64,000 nucleotides of DNA from contig JADBYK010000003.1 of the NCBI GenBank assembly GCA_020403045.1, forward strand, positions 56,827 through 120,826. Direction: 5' to 3'. The DNA comes from Cytophagales bacterium (GTDB taxonomy: Bacteria > Bacteroidota > Bacteroidia > Cytophagales > Cyclobacteriaceae). Of this stretch, positions 8,623 to 17,949 are shown piece by piece (position 1 is the first letter of the stretch; every line of letters begins with the position of its first letter). The notes beneath the pieces are model-generated. The model searched no databases and had not been told where the DNA came from. It saw only the letters and a program-made list of their open reading frames with translations. The position numbers and the translations under genes are program-made.

Positions 8623-9732
8623 ATGACAAAAAAGATAGTAGTCCTTCCCGGAGACGGCATCGGCAAAGAAGTAACTGCCGAAGGAAAAAAGGTATTGGAA
8701 AAAATAGCCGAGTTGTTCGGTCATCAATTTGAATTTGATGAAGCGCAGATTGGTCATGATGCGATTGAAGCTAGTGGCAACCCGTTGCCTGACGAAACAC
8801 TTGCAAAACTGAAAAATTGTGATGCGATTTTATTTGGAGCGGTCGGTCATCCAAAATATGACAATGACCCAACATTGAAAGTACGTCCTGAACAAGGCTT
8901 ATTGAAAATGCGTAAAGAACTTGGCCTTTATGCCAATCTTCGTCCAATCAAATTGTTTGATGAGTTGCTGGAGGCCTCTAGTATCAAAGCAGAAATATTA
9001 AAAGGCTCTGACATTCTTTTCTTCCGTGAATTGACAGGAGATGTCTATTTCGGAGAGAAGGGAAGAAAGGATAATGGGAACACCGCCTTTGATCTGATGA
9101 TCTATCAGCGGTATGAAGTAGAACGCATTGCCCACAAAGCATTCCAGGCAGCGCGTACCCGCAAAAAGAAAGTGACCTCTGTAGACAAGGCGAACGTATT
9201 GGAGAGTTCACGTCTATGGAGGCAAGTCGTTACTGAAATAGGTAAACAGTATTCGGATGTTGAATTGGAACATCAGTTTGTAGATTCGGCCGCCATGAAG
9301 CTCATTCAGAATCCAAGAAGCTTCGATGTGGTTGTTACGGGAAATTTATTTGGTGACATACTAACGGATGAGGCTTCGCAGATTGCCGGCTCGATGGGAA
9401 TGTTGGCGTCTGCATCGGTTGGAGATACAGTTGGTTTGTACGAACCCATCCACGGAAGTGCACACGATATCACAGGCAAAGGAATTGCCAATCCGCTCGC
9501 ATCTATTTTATCTGTTGCCTTAATGCTGGACATTTCTTTCGGACTAAAGGAAGAATCAGAAACTATTATCAAAGCGGTAGAACAAACACTGAAAGCTGGC
9601 TATCGCACAACAGATATTGCGGATACGCATACCGTTAAAAATAAAATTTTAAACACAAGCAATATGGGCAACATAATTGTAAATGAAATTCAAAAAGTTA
9701 CCAGTTCCGAGTTGCCGGTTACCAGTAACTAG
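8623..9732 (+). CDS. leuB: 3-isopropylmalate dehydrogenase
   Basis: A 369-residue NAD-dependent beta-decarboxylating dehydrogenase that turns 3-isopropylmalate into 4-methyl-2-oxopentanoate. It begins with [12 protein letters not shown], has [11 protein letters not shown] and the arginine motif of LeuB ([11 protein letters not shown]), and the metal-binding aspartates in [19 protein letters not shown]. The last residues, [11 protein letters not shown], are encoded inside the inverted repeat that fills the leuB-leuA junction, so the natural C-terminus has been rewritten or extended there. The body of the enzyme is complete. Confidence 0.96.
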   Translation: MTKKIVVLPGDGIGKEVTAEGKKVLEKIAELFGHQFEFDEAQIGHDAIEASGNPLPDETLAKLKNCDAILFGAVGHPKYDNDPTLKVRPEQGLLKMRKELGLYANLRPIKLFDELLEASSIKAEILKGSDILFFRELTGDVYFGEKGRKDNGNTAFDLMIYQRYEVERIAHKAFQAARTRKKKVTSVDKANVLESSRLWRQVVTEIGKQYSDVELEHQFVDSAAMKLIQNPRSFDVVVTGNLFGDILTDEASQIAGSMGMLASASVGDTVGLYEPIHGSAHDITGKGIANPLASILSVALMLDISFGLKEESETIIKAVEQTLKAGYRTTDIADTHTVKNKILNTSNMGNIIVNEIQKVTSSELPVTSN

Positions 9733-9750
9733 CAACCGGAAACTGGGAAC
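9697..9750. repeat. Short-word inverted repeat overlapping the leuB stop codon
   Basis: GTTACCAGTTCCGAGTTGC (9697-9715) pairs with GCAACCGGAAACTGGGAAC (9732-9750) at 15 of 19 positions, leaving a 16-base loop. The leuB stop (9730-9732) sits in the loop, so the left arm is coding and the right arm is intergenic. Word family GTTACCAGT/GGAAACTGGG. Confidence 0.6.
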
Positions 9751-9779
9751 AGATAATTAACCGTTTTAACCTTACCAAC

Positions 9780-10940
9780 ATGAGCCACAAAATCCAAATA
9801 TTCGATACCACTCTCCGCGATGGCGAACAAGTGCCGGGTTGTCAGCTAAAGACTGAAGAGAAGGTAATTATTGCAAAAGAATTGGAAGCGCTAGGTGTGG
9901 ATGTCATCGAAGCCGGTTTCCCCATTTCTAGTCCTGGGGATTTTCTTTCTGTTGTAGAAATTTCGAAGGCAGTGAAGAATGTTACTGTCTGCGGACTGAC
10001 ACGCTCGAAAAAAGATGATATCGATGTAGCTGCCGAAGCGTTGCATCATGCCAAGCATGGGCGCATTCATACGGGCATCGGTTCATCGGATGTGCATATC
10101 AAACACAAATTCAAATCATCGCGCGAGCAAGTGCTGGAGCAAGGCGTGTGGGCCGTGAAGTACGCCAAAGCAAAAGGATATGAAGTCGAATTTTTTGCTG
10201 AGGACGCAGGTCGTGCAGACCTTGCCTTTCTAGCGCAACTTACCGAGGCAGTTATTACTGCCGGAGCTGATGTGGTAAATATTCCGGACACAACGGGCTA
10301 TTGCTTGACGCATTTGTATGGAAAACGTATTCAGTATTTATTTGAAAATGTAAAGAATATCGACAAGGCGGTGATCTCCGTGCATTGTCACAATGATTTA
10401 GGATTGGCAACCGCTAATACTATTGCAGGTTTAACGAACGGTGCAAGGCAGGCAGAAGTCACGATTAACGGAATTGGTGAGCGGGCCGGCAATACTTCCT
10501 TAGAAGAAGTGGCTATGATTTTGCAGGTGCATAAAGATCTAGATCTCTATACCAACATCAAGTCCGAACGAATTTTTGAAATAAGTCAGATGGTGCGCGA
10601 AATGATGCACATGCCGGTGCAACCGAACAAAGCGATCGTTGGCAAGAATGCCTTCTCTCACTCTTCTGGAATTCATCAAGACGGTTTCTTGAAACATGCC
10701 GAGAACTATGAGATCATCAATCCAGCGGACGTAGGTGTTCCTAATTCTTCGATCCTGCTTACAGCTCGTAGCGGTCGCGCGGCTTTAAAACATCGAGCCG
10801 AGTTGCTGGGTTATCACTTCGAAGGCGAAGAACTAAATACACTTTATGAAAACTTCTTGATCGTGGCAGACGAAAAGGGGAATGTGGACAATGAAGATTT
10901 ACAAGTGCTAGTGGGAAACATGCCCGTGTTGTCTCGTTAA
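9780..10940 (+). CDS. leuA: 2-isopropylmalate synthase, short form without the regulatory domain
   Basis: A 386-residue DRE-TIM metallolyase that condenses acetyl-CoA with 2-oxoisovalerate, the committed step of leucine synthesis. The signature [13 protein letters not shown] is at residues 8-20, and the metal-binding histidines are in [14 protein letters not shown]. The [18 protein letters not shown] segment ([18 protein letters not shown] here) begins the linker subdomain, and the protein stops soon after [18 protein letters not shown]. The ~120-residue C-terminal LeuA dimer domain that binds leucine in ~500-residue homologues is absent. Last gene of leuCDBA, 47 bases after leuB. Re-citrate or homocitrate synthase is an alternative for short members, but the operon context argues for LeuA. 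Confidence 0.92.
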   Translation: MSHKIQIFDTTLRDGEQVPGCQLKTEEKVIIAKELEALGVDVIEAGFPISSPGDFLSVVEISKAVKNVTVCGLTRSKKDDIDVAAEALHHAKHGRIHTGIGSSDVHIKHKFKSSREQVLEQGVWAVKYAKAKGYEVEFFAEDAGRADLAFLAQLTEAVITAGADVVNIPDTTGYCLTHLYGKRIQYLFENVKNIDKAVISVHCHNDLGLATANTIAGLTNGARQAEVTINGIGERAGNTSLEEVAMILQVHKDLDLYTNIKSERIFEISQMVREMMHMPVQPNKAIVGKNAFSHSSGIHQDGFLKHAENYEIINPADVGVPNSSILLTARSGRAALKHRAELLGYHFEGEELNTLYENFLIVADEKGNVDNEDLQVLVGNMPVLSR

Positions 10941-10985
10941 GGCTAGTCGCGATTTTTAAACGGGAATTTAAAGTATTAGGTAGTT

Positions 10986-11010
10986 GTTTTGAAAAATTTC
11001 ATTTCAAAAC
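10986..11010 (+). terminator. Candidate hairpin after leuA
   Basis: GTTTTGAAA (10986-10994) and TTTCAAAAC (11002-11010) form a perfect 9-bp stem with a 7-base loop, 46 bases past the leuA stop. The stem is AT-rich and lacks an immediate T-tract (GGTTTTTGC follows ~15 bases later), so termination is plausible but not certain. Confidence 0.4.
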
Positions 11011-11063
11011 AAGGCACTTGGTTTTTGCTTGAACTCTAGCCACATTTGCCTTCACCTAAGCCT

Positions 11064-12287
11064 ATGGAAAAAATTCCTCTCACCGACCGTAAGTACGTCC
11101 CTACATTCATCTTCGTCACCAGCTTGTTCATGATGTGGGGAATTGCCATTTCTATGGGCGATGTGCTGAACCGGCATTTTCAAAAAGTATTGGGGGTTTC
11201 CTTAGCACAATCCGGTCTCGTACAGTTTTCTATTTTTGGTGCCTACTTTATAATGGGTATTCCAGCAGGATTATTCATGAGAAAATACGGTTATAAAAAT
11301 GGGGTCATTGTTGGCCTTTGCCTATATGCGTTGGGAGCATTCCTATTTATCCCCGCGGCCGGAGCTGAATCCTTTGGATTTTTTAGAATTGCACTGTTTA
11401 TCCTTGCATGTGGCTTGGCTACTTTGGAAGCCGTTGCACATCCGTTTACCGCTGCCCTGGGTGATGAGCGCAAATCTGAACAACGATTAAATTTTTCTCA
11501 AACTTTCAACGCAGTTGGTACCATCATCGGACCATTTTTAGGTGGGTTCTTTATTTTGGGCGATGTGCTAACTGGTGATACGCAAACAGACTTGTTCTCC
11601 GTCAAAATGCTCTACTCTGCTATTGGCGCGACTGTCTTTATTATTGCTGTTGCCTTTTGGTTTACGAAAGTGCCTCCCTTGCAGGAAGCTAGAAATGCCA
11701 CCGGCACACAGCGATCGTACCGGGATCTATTCAAATACAAACATTTTAAGTGGGCGGTGGTGGCACAATTTTTTAATGTTGCCACGCAGGGAGGCACGTG
11801 GGCTTTCTTTATCAATTACGCTGTTAAGTACATGCCCGGCATGACAGATCAGCAGGCTTCATATTATTTTGGTTTGAGCATGGTGATGATGTTGTTGGGC
11901 AGAATGGTGGGCACATATCTTATGAATTTTATTGCGCCAAATAAACTACTCGCACTATTCTGTTTGGGGAGCATAGCGATGTGTTTGGTGATCTCGCAGC
12001 ACATGGGCTGGCTTTCTTTTGCCTGTTTGATCGGGTTGCAGTTCACTTTCTCTATTATGTTCCCGACCATTTTCGGTTTAGGAATGAAAAACCTGAACGA
12101 TCTGCGAGAGAAAGCCTCTTCGTTTATTGTGATGGGCGTAGTGGGCGGTGCGGTGTTCCCTCCTATCATGGGGTATGTGGCCGACAAAACAAGTGTAGCG
12201 ACAGCCTACCTCCTGCCGATTATTTGCTATTTTATGATTTTTCTTTTCGCGGTCAATTTCTACAAGCCAACAGAGAACGCTTCTTAG
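11064..12287 (+). CDS. FucP-like sugar:proton symporter (FHS family, MFS)
   Basis: A 407-residue polytopic membrane protein with about 12 hydrophobic segments. The N-terminus (FVTSLFMMWGIAISMGDVLNRHFQ, shown here only in part as SLFMMWGIAISMGDVLN) and FGAYFIMGIPAGLFMRKYG and NFSQTFNAVGTIIGPFLGG match the fucose/glucose-galactose permease branch of the MFS. Substrates in the family include fucose, glucose, galactose and N-acetylglucosamine; which one applies here is not visible. I use the ATG at 11064, since the six upstream codons are reached only through a TTG. Confidence 0.88.
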   Translation: MEKIPLTDRKYVPTFIFVTSLFMMWGIAISMGDVLNRHFQKVLGVSLAQSGLVQFSIFGAYFIMGIPAGLFMRKYGYKNGVIVGLCLYALGAFLFIPAAGAESFGFFRIALFILACGLATLEAVAHPFTAALGDERKSEQRLNFSQTFNAVGTIIGPFLGGFFILGDVLTGDTQTDLFSVKMLYSAIGATVFIIAVAFWFTKVPPLQEARNATGTQRSYRDLFKYKHFKWAVVAQFFNVATQGGTWAFFINYAVKYMPGMTDQQASYYFGLSMVMMLLGRMVGTYLMNFIAPNKLLALFCLGSIAMCLVISQHMGWLSFACLIGLQFTFSIMFPTIFGLGMKNLNDLREKASSFIVMGVVGGAVFPPIMGYVADKTSVATAYLLPIICYFMIFLFAVNFYKPTENAS

Positions 12288-12344
12288 TGCTGAAGGCAGT
12301 CGGTGAACTGAAACTTTTTTACCTTCTGATCGTGTTAGGTATGC

Positions 12345-12956
12345 ATGAAATTCATCACCGTAGCCTTACTTCTTCTTTCTCTCACCGTTGCTGCTCAAAA
12401 AGATTGCACCTTGAAATTAGAAAAAGACAGCATTCAGGTGTTTACCTGTCGGTCGACCAATTCAAAATATAAAATCATCAAAGCCAACTTTGAGCTGGCG
12501 GCTAACCCTGAGCAATTACAACGTATGTTGCTGGATATTGATCGCTTGGGCGATTGGCAATACAGAACTGCCAGCGCTAAACTTTTAAAAACGATCAGTC
12601 AGCAAGAAATTATTTACCACACCGAAGTGAGCGCACCTGTTATTGATAATCGTGATTTTGTGATCCAGCTAAAAATAGAAAAAAAGGCGAGCGATGAATG
12701 GATCATTTCGGCCATTAGTGTACCAAACTTTATACCTTCCATAGAAAACGTAGTGCGAATACCGAGGTCGAAAGCGGTTTGGAACGTGAAGGAAAAAACA
12801 CCTGGAAAGCTGTCGGTAGAATACACAATCGAAATTGACTTCGGTGGAGTGGTGCCAGTTTGGGTGGTAAATTCACTAGCACACAAAGCACCCTACGAAA
12901 CGTTTAAGAGTATGAAAGAGAAGATTGGAAAGTATGCTGCGGCTGGTAAGCTGTAG
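12345..12956 (+). CDS. Secreted START-domain lipid-binding protein
   Basis: A 203-residue protein with a signal peptide (residues 1-17, cleaved after TVAA) followed by a START/SRPBCC domain: ANPEQLQRMLLDIDRLGDW, a YHTEVSAPVIDNRDFV strand pair, and a C-terminal amphipathic helix (SLAHKAPYETFKSMKEKIG). START domains enclose a lipid or sterol in a deep pocket; bacterial exported versions are mostly uncharacterised. It starts 57 bases after the permease gene and could be cotranscribed. Confidence 0.82.
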   Translation: MKFITVALLLLSLTVAAQKDCTLKLEKDSIQVFTCRSTNSKYKIIKANFELAANPEQLQRMLLDIDRLGDWQYRTASAKLLKTISQQEIIYHTEVSAPVIDNRDFVIQLKIEKKASDEWIISAISVPNFIPSIENVVRIPRSKAVWNVKEKTPGKLSVEYTIEIDFGGVVPVWVVNSLAHKAPYETFKSMKEKIGKYAAAGKL

Positions 12957-12963
12957 CGCTATG

Positions 12964-13010
12964 ATCAATGGTCGATTGTCAGTGGCAGGTAATCAGTAAT
13001 CAACAAACAA
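12964..13010. repeat. Short-word repeat between convergent START and glnS genes
   Basis: The 54-base gap carries GATCAATGGTCGATTGTCAG followed by GTAATCAGTAATCAACAA. It has the same repeated-word texture as the other members (ATCAATG/CGATTG, AATCAGTAATCA) but only a weak inverted arrangement. Confidence 0.4.
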
Positions 13011-14672
13011 TTACTTTCCCTTTGCTGTCTCCTTCGCCCACATGTCTTTCAGCGTAACCGTGCGATTGAAAATCAACTTCTTTTCACTAGCATCGGCATC
13101 CAAACAAAAATAGCCCGTGCGCATAAACTGAAATCGGTCGGCTTTTGTCGCTGATTGTAACGCAGGCTCTGCCATGGCGGTGGTAACTTTTATTGAATCC
13201 GGATGGAGTGCATCGGCAAGCTCGCCTATCAAAGCAGGGTCTTCCACCCGAAACAGTCGGTCATACTGTCGAACTTCTACGGGCACGGCATGGCGCGCAC
13301 TTACCCAATGAATGACACCCTTCACGCTAAGCCCGGAGGTATCTGATCCGCTTCTGCTTTCAGGCACATAGGTGCAATGCAACTCGGTGATGGAGCCGTT
13401 CGCATCTTTTACAAACGTGTCGCACTTGATGATGAACGCGCTCTTGAGGCGCGCCATCTGACCGGGCGCCAGTCTGAAATATTTTTTGGCCGGCACTTCC
13501 ATAAAATCATCTGCTTCGATGAATAGTTCTTTGCCGAAAGGCATCTCACGCACACCCGTGGACGGGTCTTCGGGGTTATTCTCACTTGTTAGTATTTCTT
13601 CTTGTCCTTCTGGATAATTAGTAAGCACTACTTTGATTGGATTGAACACCACCATTCTGCGCAAAGCAATTTTATTCAAATGCTCGCGCACGCAAAATTC
13701 CAGCAAGCCAATGTCAATTAAGTTCTCGCGCTTGGCAACACCTATCTTATCGCAAAACTCGCGGATACTCTCGGGCGTATAGCCACGCCTGCGCATCCCG
13801 CTTAGTGTAGGCATGCGAGGGTCATCCCATCCGTTGACGTATTTCTCGTTGACGAGTGTCAACAATTTTCGCTTGCTCATCACCGTATAGGTCACATTCA
13901 GGCGCGCAAACTCATACTGATGCGAAGGGTAGATTTCTAACTTTTGAATGCACCAATCATACAACTCGCGATGAGGCACAAACTCGAGTGTGCAAATGCT
14001 GTGTGTGATCTTCTCTATTGAATCACTCTGGCCGTGTGCGAAGTCATACATCGGATAGATGCACCACGCATCGCCTGTGCGGTGATGATGGGCATGCTTG
14101 ATGCGATAGATCACCGGATCGCGCATCAGCATATTCACATGTGCCATGTCAATTTTTGCGCGCAATACCTTTTCTCCGTCTTTGTATTTCCCGGCCCGCA
14201 TGTCAGTAAAGAGTTGCCGGTTCTCTTCGATCGATCGACTGCGGTATTGATTGGCTACGCCCGGTTTGGTAGGCGTTCCTTTTTGCGTGGCCATGTCTTC
14301 GCTGCTGCTATCGTCTACGTAGGCAAGCCCTTTGTCTATAAGGCGAAGTGCAAATGTGTACAGTTGCTCGAAATAGTCTGAGGCATAAAATTCGTTGGCC
14401 CAGTTGTAGCCCAGCCATCGCACATCTTCTTTGATGCTCTCAACATATTCCGTCTCTTCAGTAGTCGGATTGGTATCGTCAAAACGAAGGTTGGTAAAGC
14501 CGCCATACTTAAGCGCCAGGCCGAAGTTAAGACAAATGCTTTTGGCATGACCGAGATGCAGGTAGCCATTCGGCTCCGGTGGAAAACGGGTGGCAATGCC
14601 TGTATACTTTCCTTCCTTCAAATCCCTTTCAACAATCTCCTCTAAAAAATGGAGGCTCTTTTCGTCTGCCAT
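13011..14672 (-). CDS. glnS: Glutaminyl-tRNA synthetase
   Basis: A 553-residue class I aminoacyl-tRNA synthetase, the same length as the E. coli enzyme (554). The HIGH motif is PPEPNGYLHLGHAKSI at residues 25-40 and the KMSKS-type motif is VMSKRKL. The Gln-specific features FDDTNPTTEE and the C-terminal beta-barrel domain (VKGVIHWVSARHAVPVEVR) distinguish it from GltX. Presence of GlnRS means tRNA-Gln is charged directly. A TACCTTTG box (14697-14690, minus strand) sits 18 bases upstream of the start and fits a -7 element, although no clear -33 TTTG accompanies it. Confidence 0.97.
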   Translation of the reverse strand: MADEKSLHFLEEIVERDLKEGKYTGIATRFPPEPNGYLHLGHAKSICLNFGLALKYGGFTNLRFDDTNPTTEETEYVESIKEDVRWLGYNWANEFYASDYFEQLYTFALRLIDKGLAYVDDSSSEDMATQKGTPTKPGVANQYRSRSIEENRQLFTDMRAGKYKDGEKVLRAKIDMAHVNMLMRDPVIYRIKHAHHHRTGDAWCIYPMYDFAHGQSDSIEKITHSICTLEFVPHRELYDWCIQKLEIYPSHQYEFARLNVTYTVMSKRKLLTLVNEKYVNGWDDPRMPTLSGMRRRGYTPESIREFCDKIGVAKRENLIDIGLLEFCVREHLNKIALRRMVVFNPIKVVLTNYPEGQEEILTSENNPEDPSTGVREMPFGKELFIEADDFMEVPAKKYFRLAPGQMARLKSAFIIKCDTFVKDANGSITELHCTYVPESRSGSDTSGLSVKGVIHWVSARHAVPVEVRQYDRLFRVEDPALIGELADALHPDSIKVTTAMAEPALQSATKADRFQFMRTGYFCLDADASEKKLIFNRTVTLKDMWAKETAKGK

Positions 14673-14815
14673 AGTACCTGTAAAAACTGCAAAGGTAGTT
14701 GTGATTGAGCTGCCAGAAAAATGAAAAAAAAGTGTTTTGACTCGAAATATGTAGCCAAAGTGAACATTATCTCCTGATTGATGCCGAAAATGAAAGCGAG
14801 GCCTAAGGCTAACAT

Positions 14816-15229
14816 TTACTTCCTTGCAGCCAACACTTCAGCCGGCAACACTGCAACACCCTTATTTCCAAAAGAATTTCGTACGTAGTTCAACACGTCA
14901 CTCACTTCGCTATCACTCAACTCAAATGCATTCATTTCACCGTCATAGTCCACTCCGTTTACCTTCATGGGTCCGGTCACGCCTTTGAGTATCTGAATGA
15001 TCGAGCGCTTTTTGTCGGCCATCAAGTAATCTGATTTTGCCAGTGGGGGGTACACGCCCTCAAGCCCCTCCCCTTTCTCCATATGGCAGGCTATGCAATT
15101 AATATTGTAAATTTCCTGACCTCTGGAAATACTGGCCTTCAAATCAAAGGGTGACTTCTTTTGAAACGAAGAAAACGCGATGATTAATAGACTGAAAACA
15201 AAAAACAAAATACCTTTCTTCATATTCAA
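14816..15229 (-). CDS. Exported monohaem cytochrome c
   Basis: A 137-residue protein with an N-terminal membrane/signal segment (residues 4-22) and one haem-binding motif NCIACH. The axial methionine is probably in DYDGEMNAF. The intervening YPPLAKSDYL is shared with cytochromes c that serve dehydrogenases and with the paralogue at 31705-32157. It is the last gene of a minus-strand run after the two molybdenum hydroxylase subunits, 24 bases downstream of the large subunit, so it most likely takes electrons from that enzyme in the periplasm. Confidence 0.88.
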   Translation of the reverse strand: MNMKKGILFFVFSLLIIAFSSFQKKSPFDLKASISRGQEIYNINCIACHMEKGEGLEGVYPPLAKSDYLMADKKRSIIQILKGVTGPMKVNGVDYDGEMNAFELSDSEVSDVLNYVRNSFGNKGVAVLPAEVLAARK

Positions 15230-15253
15230 TAAAATATTTTTTCAAAATCTAAA

Positions 15254-17449
15254 CTATGCGATCGCATCCAAACTAAAAGGCAATTTTCTAATTCGCTTGC
15301 CCGTCAAATCAAATATAGCATTTGTCAATGCGGGCGTAAAGGGCGGCAAGGCCGGCTCTCCAACTCCACCCGCTTTTTCTTCGTTGTCCATTATGTGTAC
15401 TTCAATTTCAGGCGTATCCTGAATGCGCGGCATTTTGTAGCTATCAAAATTTCGCTCTACCGCTTTTCCATCCTTGAAGGTCGTTTCGTGCTTGGTAGCT
15501 GCGCCCAACGCCATAATAATACTCCCCTCAATTTGTGCCTTAATAATATCTGGGTTCACATACCAGCCACAATCCATCACCGCCCACACTTTATCAATTT
15601 TTACTTTTCCTATCGCGTCCTTCGAAACTTTTACTACTTCCCCCACAATGCTGGAAAAGCATTCTGTAATCGCCACACCATATCCTACCTTTGCTGAAGC
15701 ATCGGCAGGCAAGCCTTCGTTCTTCTTGTGTGCTTTCCAGTTGGATACCGCCTCCAACTTATCAATCAACAACTGATATCGTTCACCCAAGTGTTGTCTT
15801 CGAAAATCGAGTGGATCTTTTTCGGCCATAACCGCTAACTCATCTAAAAAACTCTCGAAGGCAAACGCATTTGTGGAAGCATAAACGGACCTCCACCACA
15901 TCACCGGCACCGGTGAATCAAGAGGCGAATCACCAAAACTATAATGAGGAATAGAATTAAAATAGCCTTCTAAAAATCCCTCCGTATCACTGCTGTTATA
16001 GGCCGACTTATCAGCGCCTGGATTTTGTAAATCCATATTTTGACCTGAGATTTTCGTTTCGAAGGAACCTATACGCCCACCCTCTGTAACCACGCCTTTA
16101 CATTGATACACCATTCCCGGACGGAAGGGTCCAATAGTCATGTCGTCTTCGCGCGTCCAAACCACTTGAACCGGTGCTTTGATTTCTTTTGAAATCATCA
16201 CTGCTTCATAAGGATAATCGGTAAACGCCTTGCGACCAAACCCGCCACCTAAAAAAGTCATGTTTACATGTACTTTTTCGGGGGGCAATTTAAAGTGTCC
16301 AGAAATATTTTGTTGGATCCAATCTGGTCCTTGAATGGGACCCCAGACTTCAATTTTTTCGTCTGTCACATTTGCCACGCAGTTCAGCGGTTCCATACAG
16401 CTATGCGACTCATAGGGAGTTTCATAGGTGGCTTCTATTTTCTTTTCGGCCTTCGCAAAAGTCTTTGCAGTATTGCCCATTGTGCGAAAGGAAATGGGAT
16501 CTCCCTTCACTAGCTCGCGCATTTTGGCGTAGAGTTCATCCGAATTGTGATGAGGAAAAGCACGGTCATCCCAATCTACTTTTAATAGTTTTCTTCCTTG
16601 GATGGCTGCCCACGTGTTGGTTGCAACCACGGCCACCCCTTCACGCATATTATCAAACTCATCGCGATTCACTTTCAAGACAAACTTCACACCCGGTACT
16701 TTACGTGTTTCAGCATCGTCAAATTTTACCACCTTACCTTGAAAACGAGGACTTCTCTCCACCACCGCATACAGCATTCCGGGCAACTTGAAATCTAACC
16801 CAAAAATAGCCTTGCCATTTACTTTTATGGGTGTATCCTGCCTGGGGAGAGGCTTACGAATAATTTTATAGTCTTGTGGATTTTTTAATGCCACTTCTTT
16901 AGGTGGCTCGAGCTGGGCAGTTTCTGTTACTAATTCACCATAGTTGAGTTTCTTGCCCGATGCTCTGTGAATTACTTCGCCATTTTCAGCATAGCAATCA
17001 CTGGCTTTTACTCCCCATCTTTTAGCAGCCGTATCTACTAACATATGCCTTGCCGATGCACCCAACCGAAGGAGTTTTTGATAGGAACCTCTAATAGTCG
17101 AACTTCCTCCTGTTACCTGGCTACCGTACCTCCTTCCATTGCCTGGAGCAAAAACAATATTAATCTGATCTAAAGACACTTCCAACTCTTCGGCAATCAT
17201 CTGCGGGACGGACTGAAATGATCCTTGCCCCATTTCAGAGCGATGGTTTATGATTGTCACTTTACCCTGGGTGTCAATCGAAATCCATGCGTTAACTTCT
17301 ACGTTTGTAGTTTCTGCGGTAACGGCTCTGACTACCGTCATGTCTTTACCGGAAGCTGAAAAACCAATCCCTAGGGTGAACGCGGTACCTGTTAAACCTG
17401 TAATCTTTATAAAATTTCTTCTTGATAAACTCTTGTCAGCTGTTTCCAT
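15254..17449 (-). CDS. Molybdopterin-binding subunit of an isoquinoline 1-oxidoreductase-like hydroxylase/dehydrogenase
   Basis: A 731-residue xanthine-dehydrogenase-family large subunit. It starts with a twin-arginine signal (SRRNFIKITG, residues 9-18), so the folded enzyme should be exported. Cofactor-binding stretches include RSEMGQGSFQSVPQMIAEEL, LGGGFGRKAFTDYPYEA and the catalytic glutamate in AGGVGEPALPPFTPA. The layout (large subunit without FAD, separate 2Fe-2S subunit, cytochrome c) is that of the isoquinoline oxidoreductase and periplasmic aldehyde dehydrogenase group, which hydroxylate N-heterocycles or oxidise aldehydes. The substrate is unknown. It starts 7 bases after the 2Fe-2S subunit gene. 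Confidence 0.9.
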   Translation of the reverse strand: METADKSLSRRNFIKITGLTGTAFTLGIGFSASGKDMTVVRAVTAETTNVEVNAWISIDTQGKVTIINHRSEMGQGSFQSVPQMIAEELEVSLDQINIVFAPGNGRRYGSQVTGGSSTIRGSYQKLLRLGASARHMLVDTAAKRWGVKASDCYAENGEVIHRASGKKLNYGELVTETAQLEPPKEVALKNPQDYKIIRKPLPRQDTPIKVNGKAIFGLDFKLPGMLYAVVERSPRFQGKVVKFDDAETRKVPGVKFVLKVNRDEFDNMREGVAVVATNTWAAIQGRKLLKVDWDDRAFPHHNSDELYAKMRELVKGDPISFRTMGNTAKTFAKAEKKIEATYETPYESHSCMEPLNCVANVTDEKIEVWGPIQGPDWIQQNISGHFKLPPEKVHVNMTFLGGGFGRKAFTDYPYEAVMISKEIKAPVQVVWTREDDMTIGPFRPGMVYQCKGVVTEGGRIGSFETKISGQNMDLQNPGADKSAYNSSDTEGFLEGYFNSIPHYSFGDSPLDSPVPVMWWRSVYASTNAFAFESFLDELAVMAEKDPLDFRRQHLGERYQLLIDKLEAVSNWKAHKKNEGLPADASAKVGYGVAITECFSSIVGEVVKVSKDAIGKVKIDKVWAVMDCGWYVNPDIIKAQIEGSIIMALGAATKHETTFKDGKAVERNFDSYKMPRIQDTPEIEVHIMDNEEKAGGVGEPALPPFTPALTNAIFDLTGKRIRKLPFSLDAIA

Positions 17450-17455
17450 GGTATC

Positions 17456-17923
17456 TTATTTTTGAGTCATCAATTGAGCCGCCCTCTTTATCGCTTTTCT
17501 GATGCGTGGGTAGGTGCCGCATCGGCAGATGTGACCTTGCATAGCCATATCAATGTCTGTATCCGATGGATTAGGTTTGCTTTTTAACAAAGCGCTGGCA
17601 GCCATGATCTGGCCACTTTGACAATATCCGCACTGTGGCACTTGCTCTAGTATCCAGGCGCGTTGCACTACATCAGAATTATCTGAAGAAAGGCCCTCAA
17701 TGGTTGTGACGTTCTTATTTGCAGCCACCGAAACTGGTATTGAACACGATCGAACCGGTTTCCCCTCCAAATGAACTGTACAAGCTCCACACTGTGCAAT
17801 CCCGCAACCATACTTCGTTCCGGTAAGTCCCACCAGATCTCGAATGGCCCAGAGTAAAGGCATTTTGGGATCAGCGTCTATGGTGTGACTTTTGTTGTTT
17901 AATTTTAAGGTGATTGTTGCCAT
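17456..17923 (-). CDS. 2Fe-2S subunit of the molybdenum hydroxylase
   Basis: A 155-residue protein with two 2Fe-2S clusters in the usual order: a plant-ferredoxin-type cluster ([17 protein letters not shown] plus a later Cys in RSCSIPV) and the helical cluster ([11 protein letters not shown] and [11 protein letters not shown]). It passes electrons from the molybdenum centre to the cytochrome. There is no Tat signal of its own; it would be co-exported with the large subunit. First gene of the three-gene minus-strand operon; its start lies 26 bases from the divergent DUF2141 gene. Confidence 0.93.
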   Translation of the reverse strand: MATITLKLNNKSHTIDADPKMPLLWAIRDLVGLTGTKYGCGIAQCGACTVHLEGKPVRSCSIPVSVAANKNVTTIEGLSSDNSDVVQRAWILEQVPQCGYCQSGQIMAASALLKSKPNPSDTDIDMAMQGHICRCGTYPRIRKAIKRAAQLMTQK

Positions 17924-17949
17924 ATCATTTTCGGATAGATGCTAAAAGT

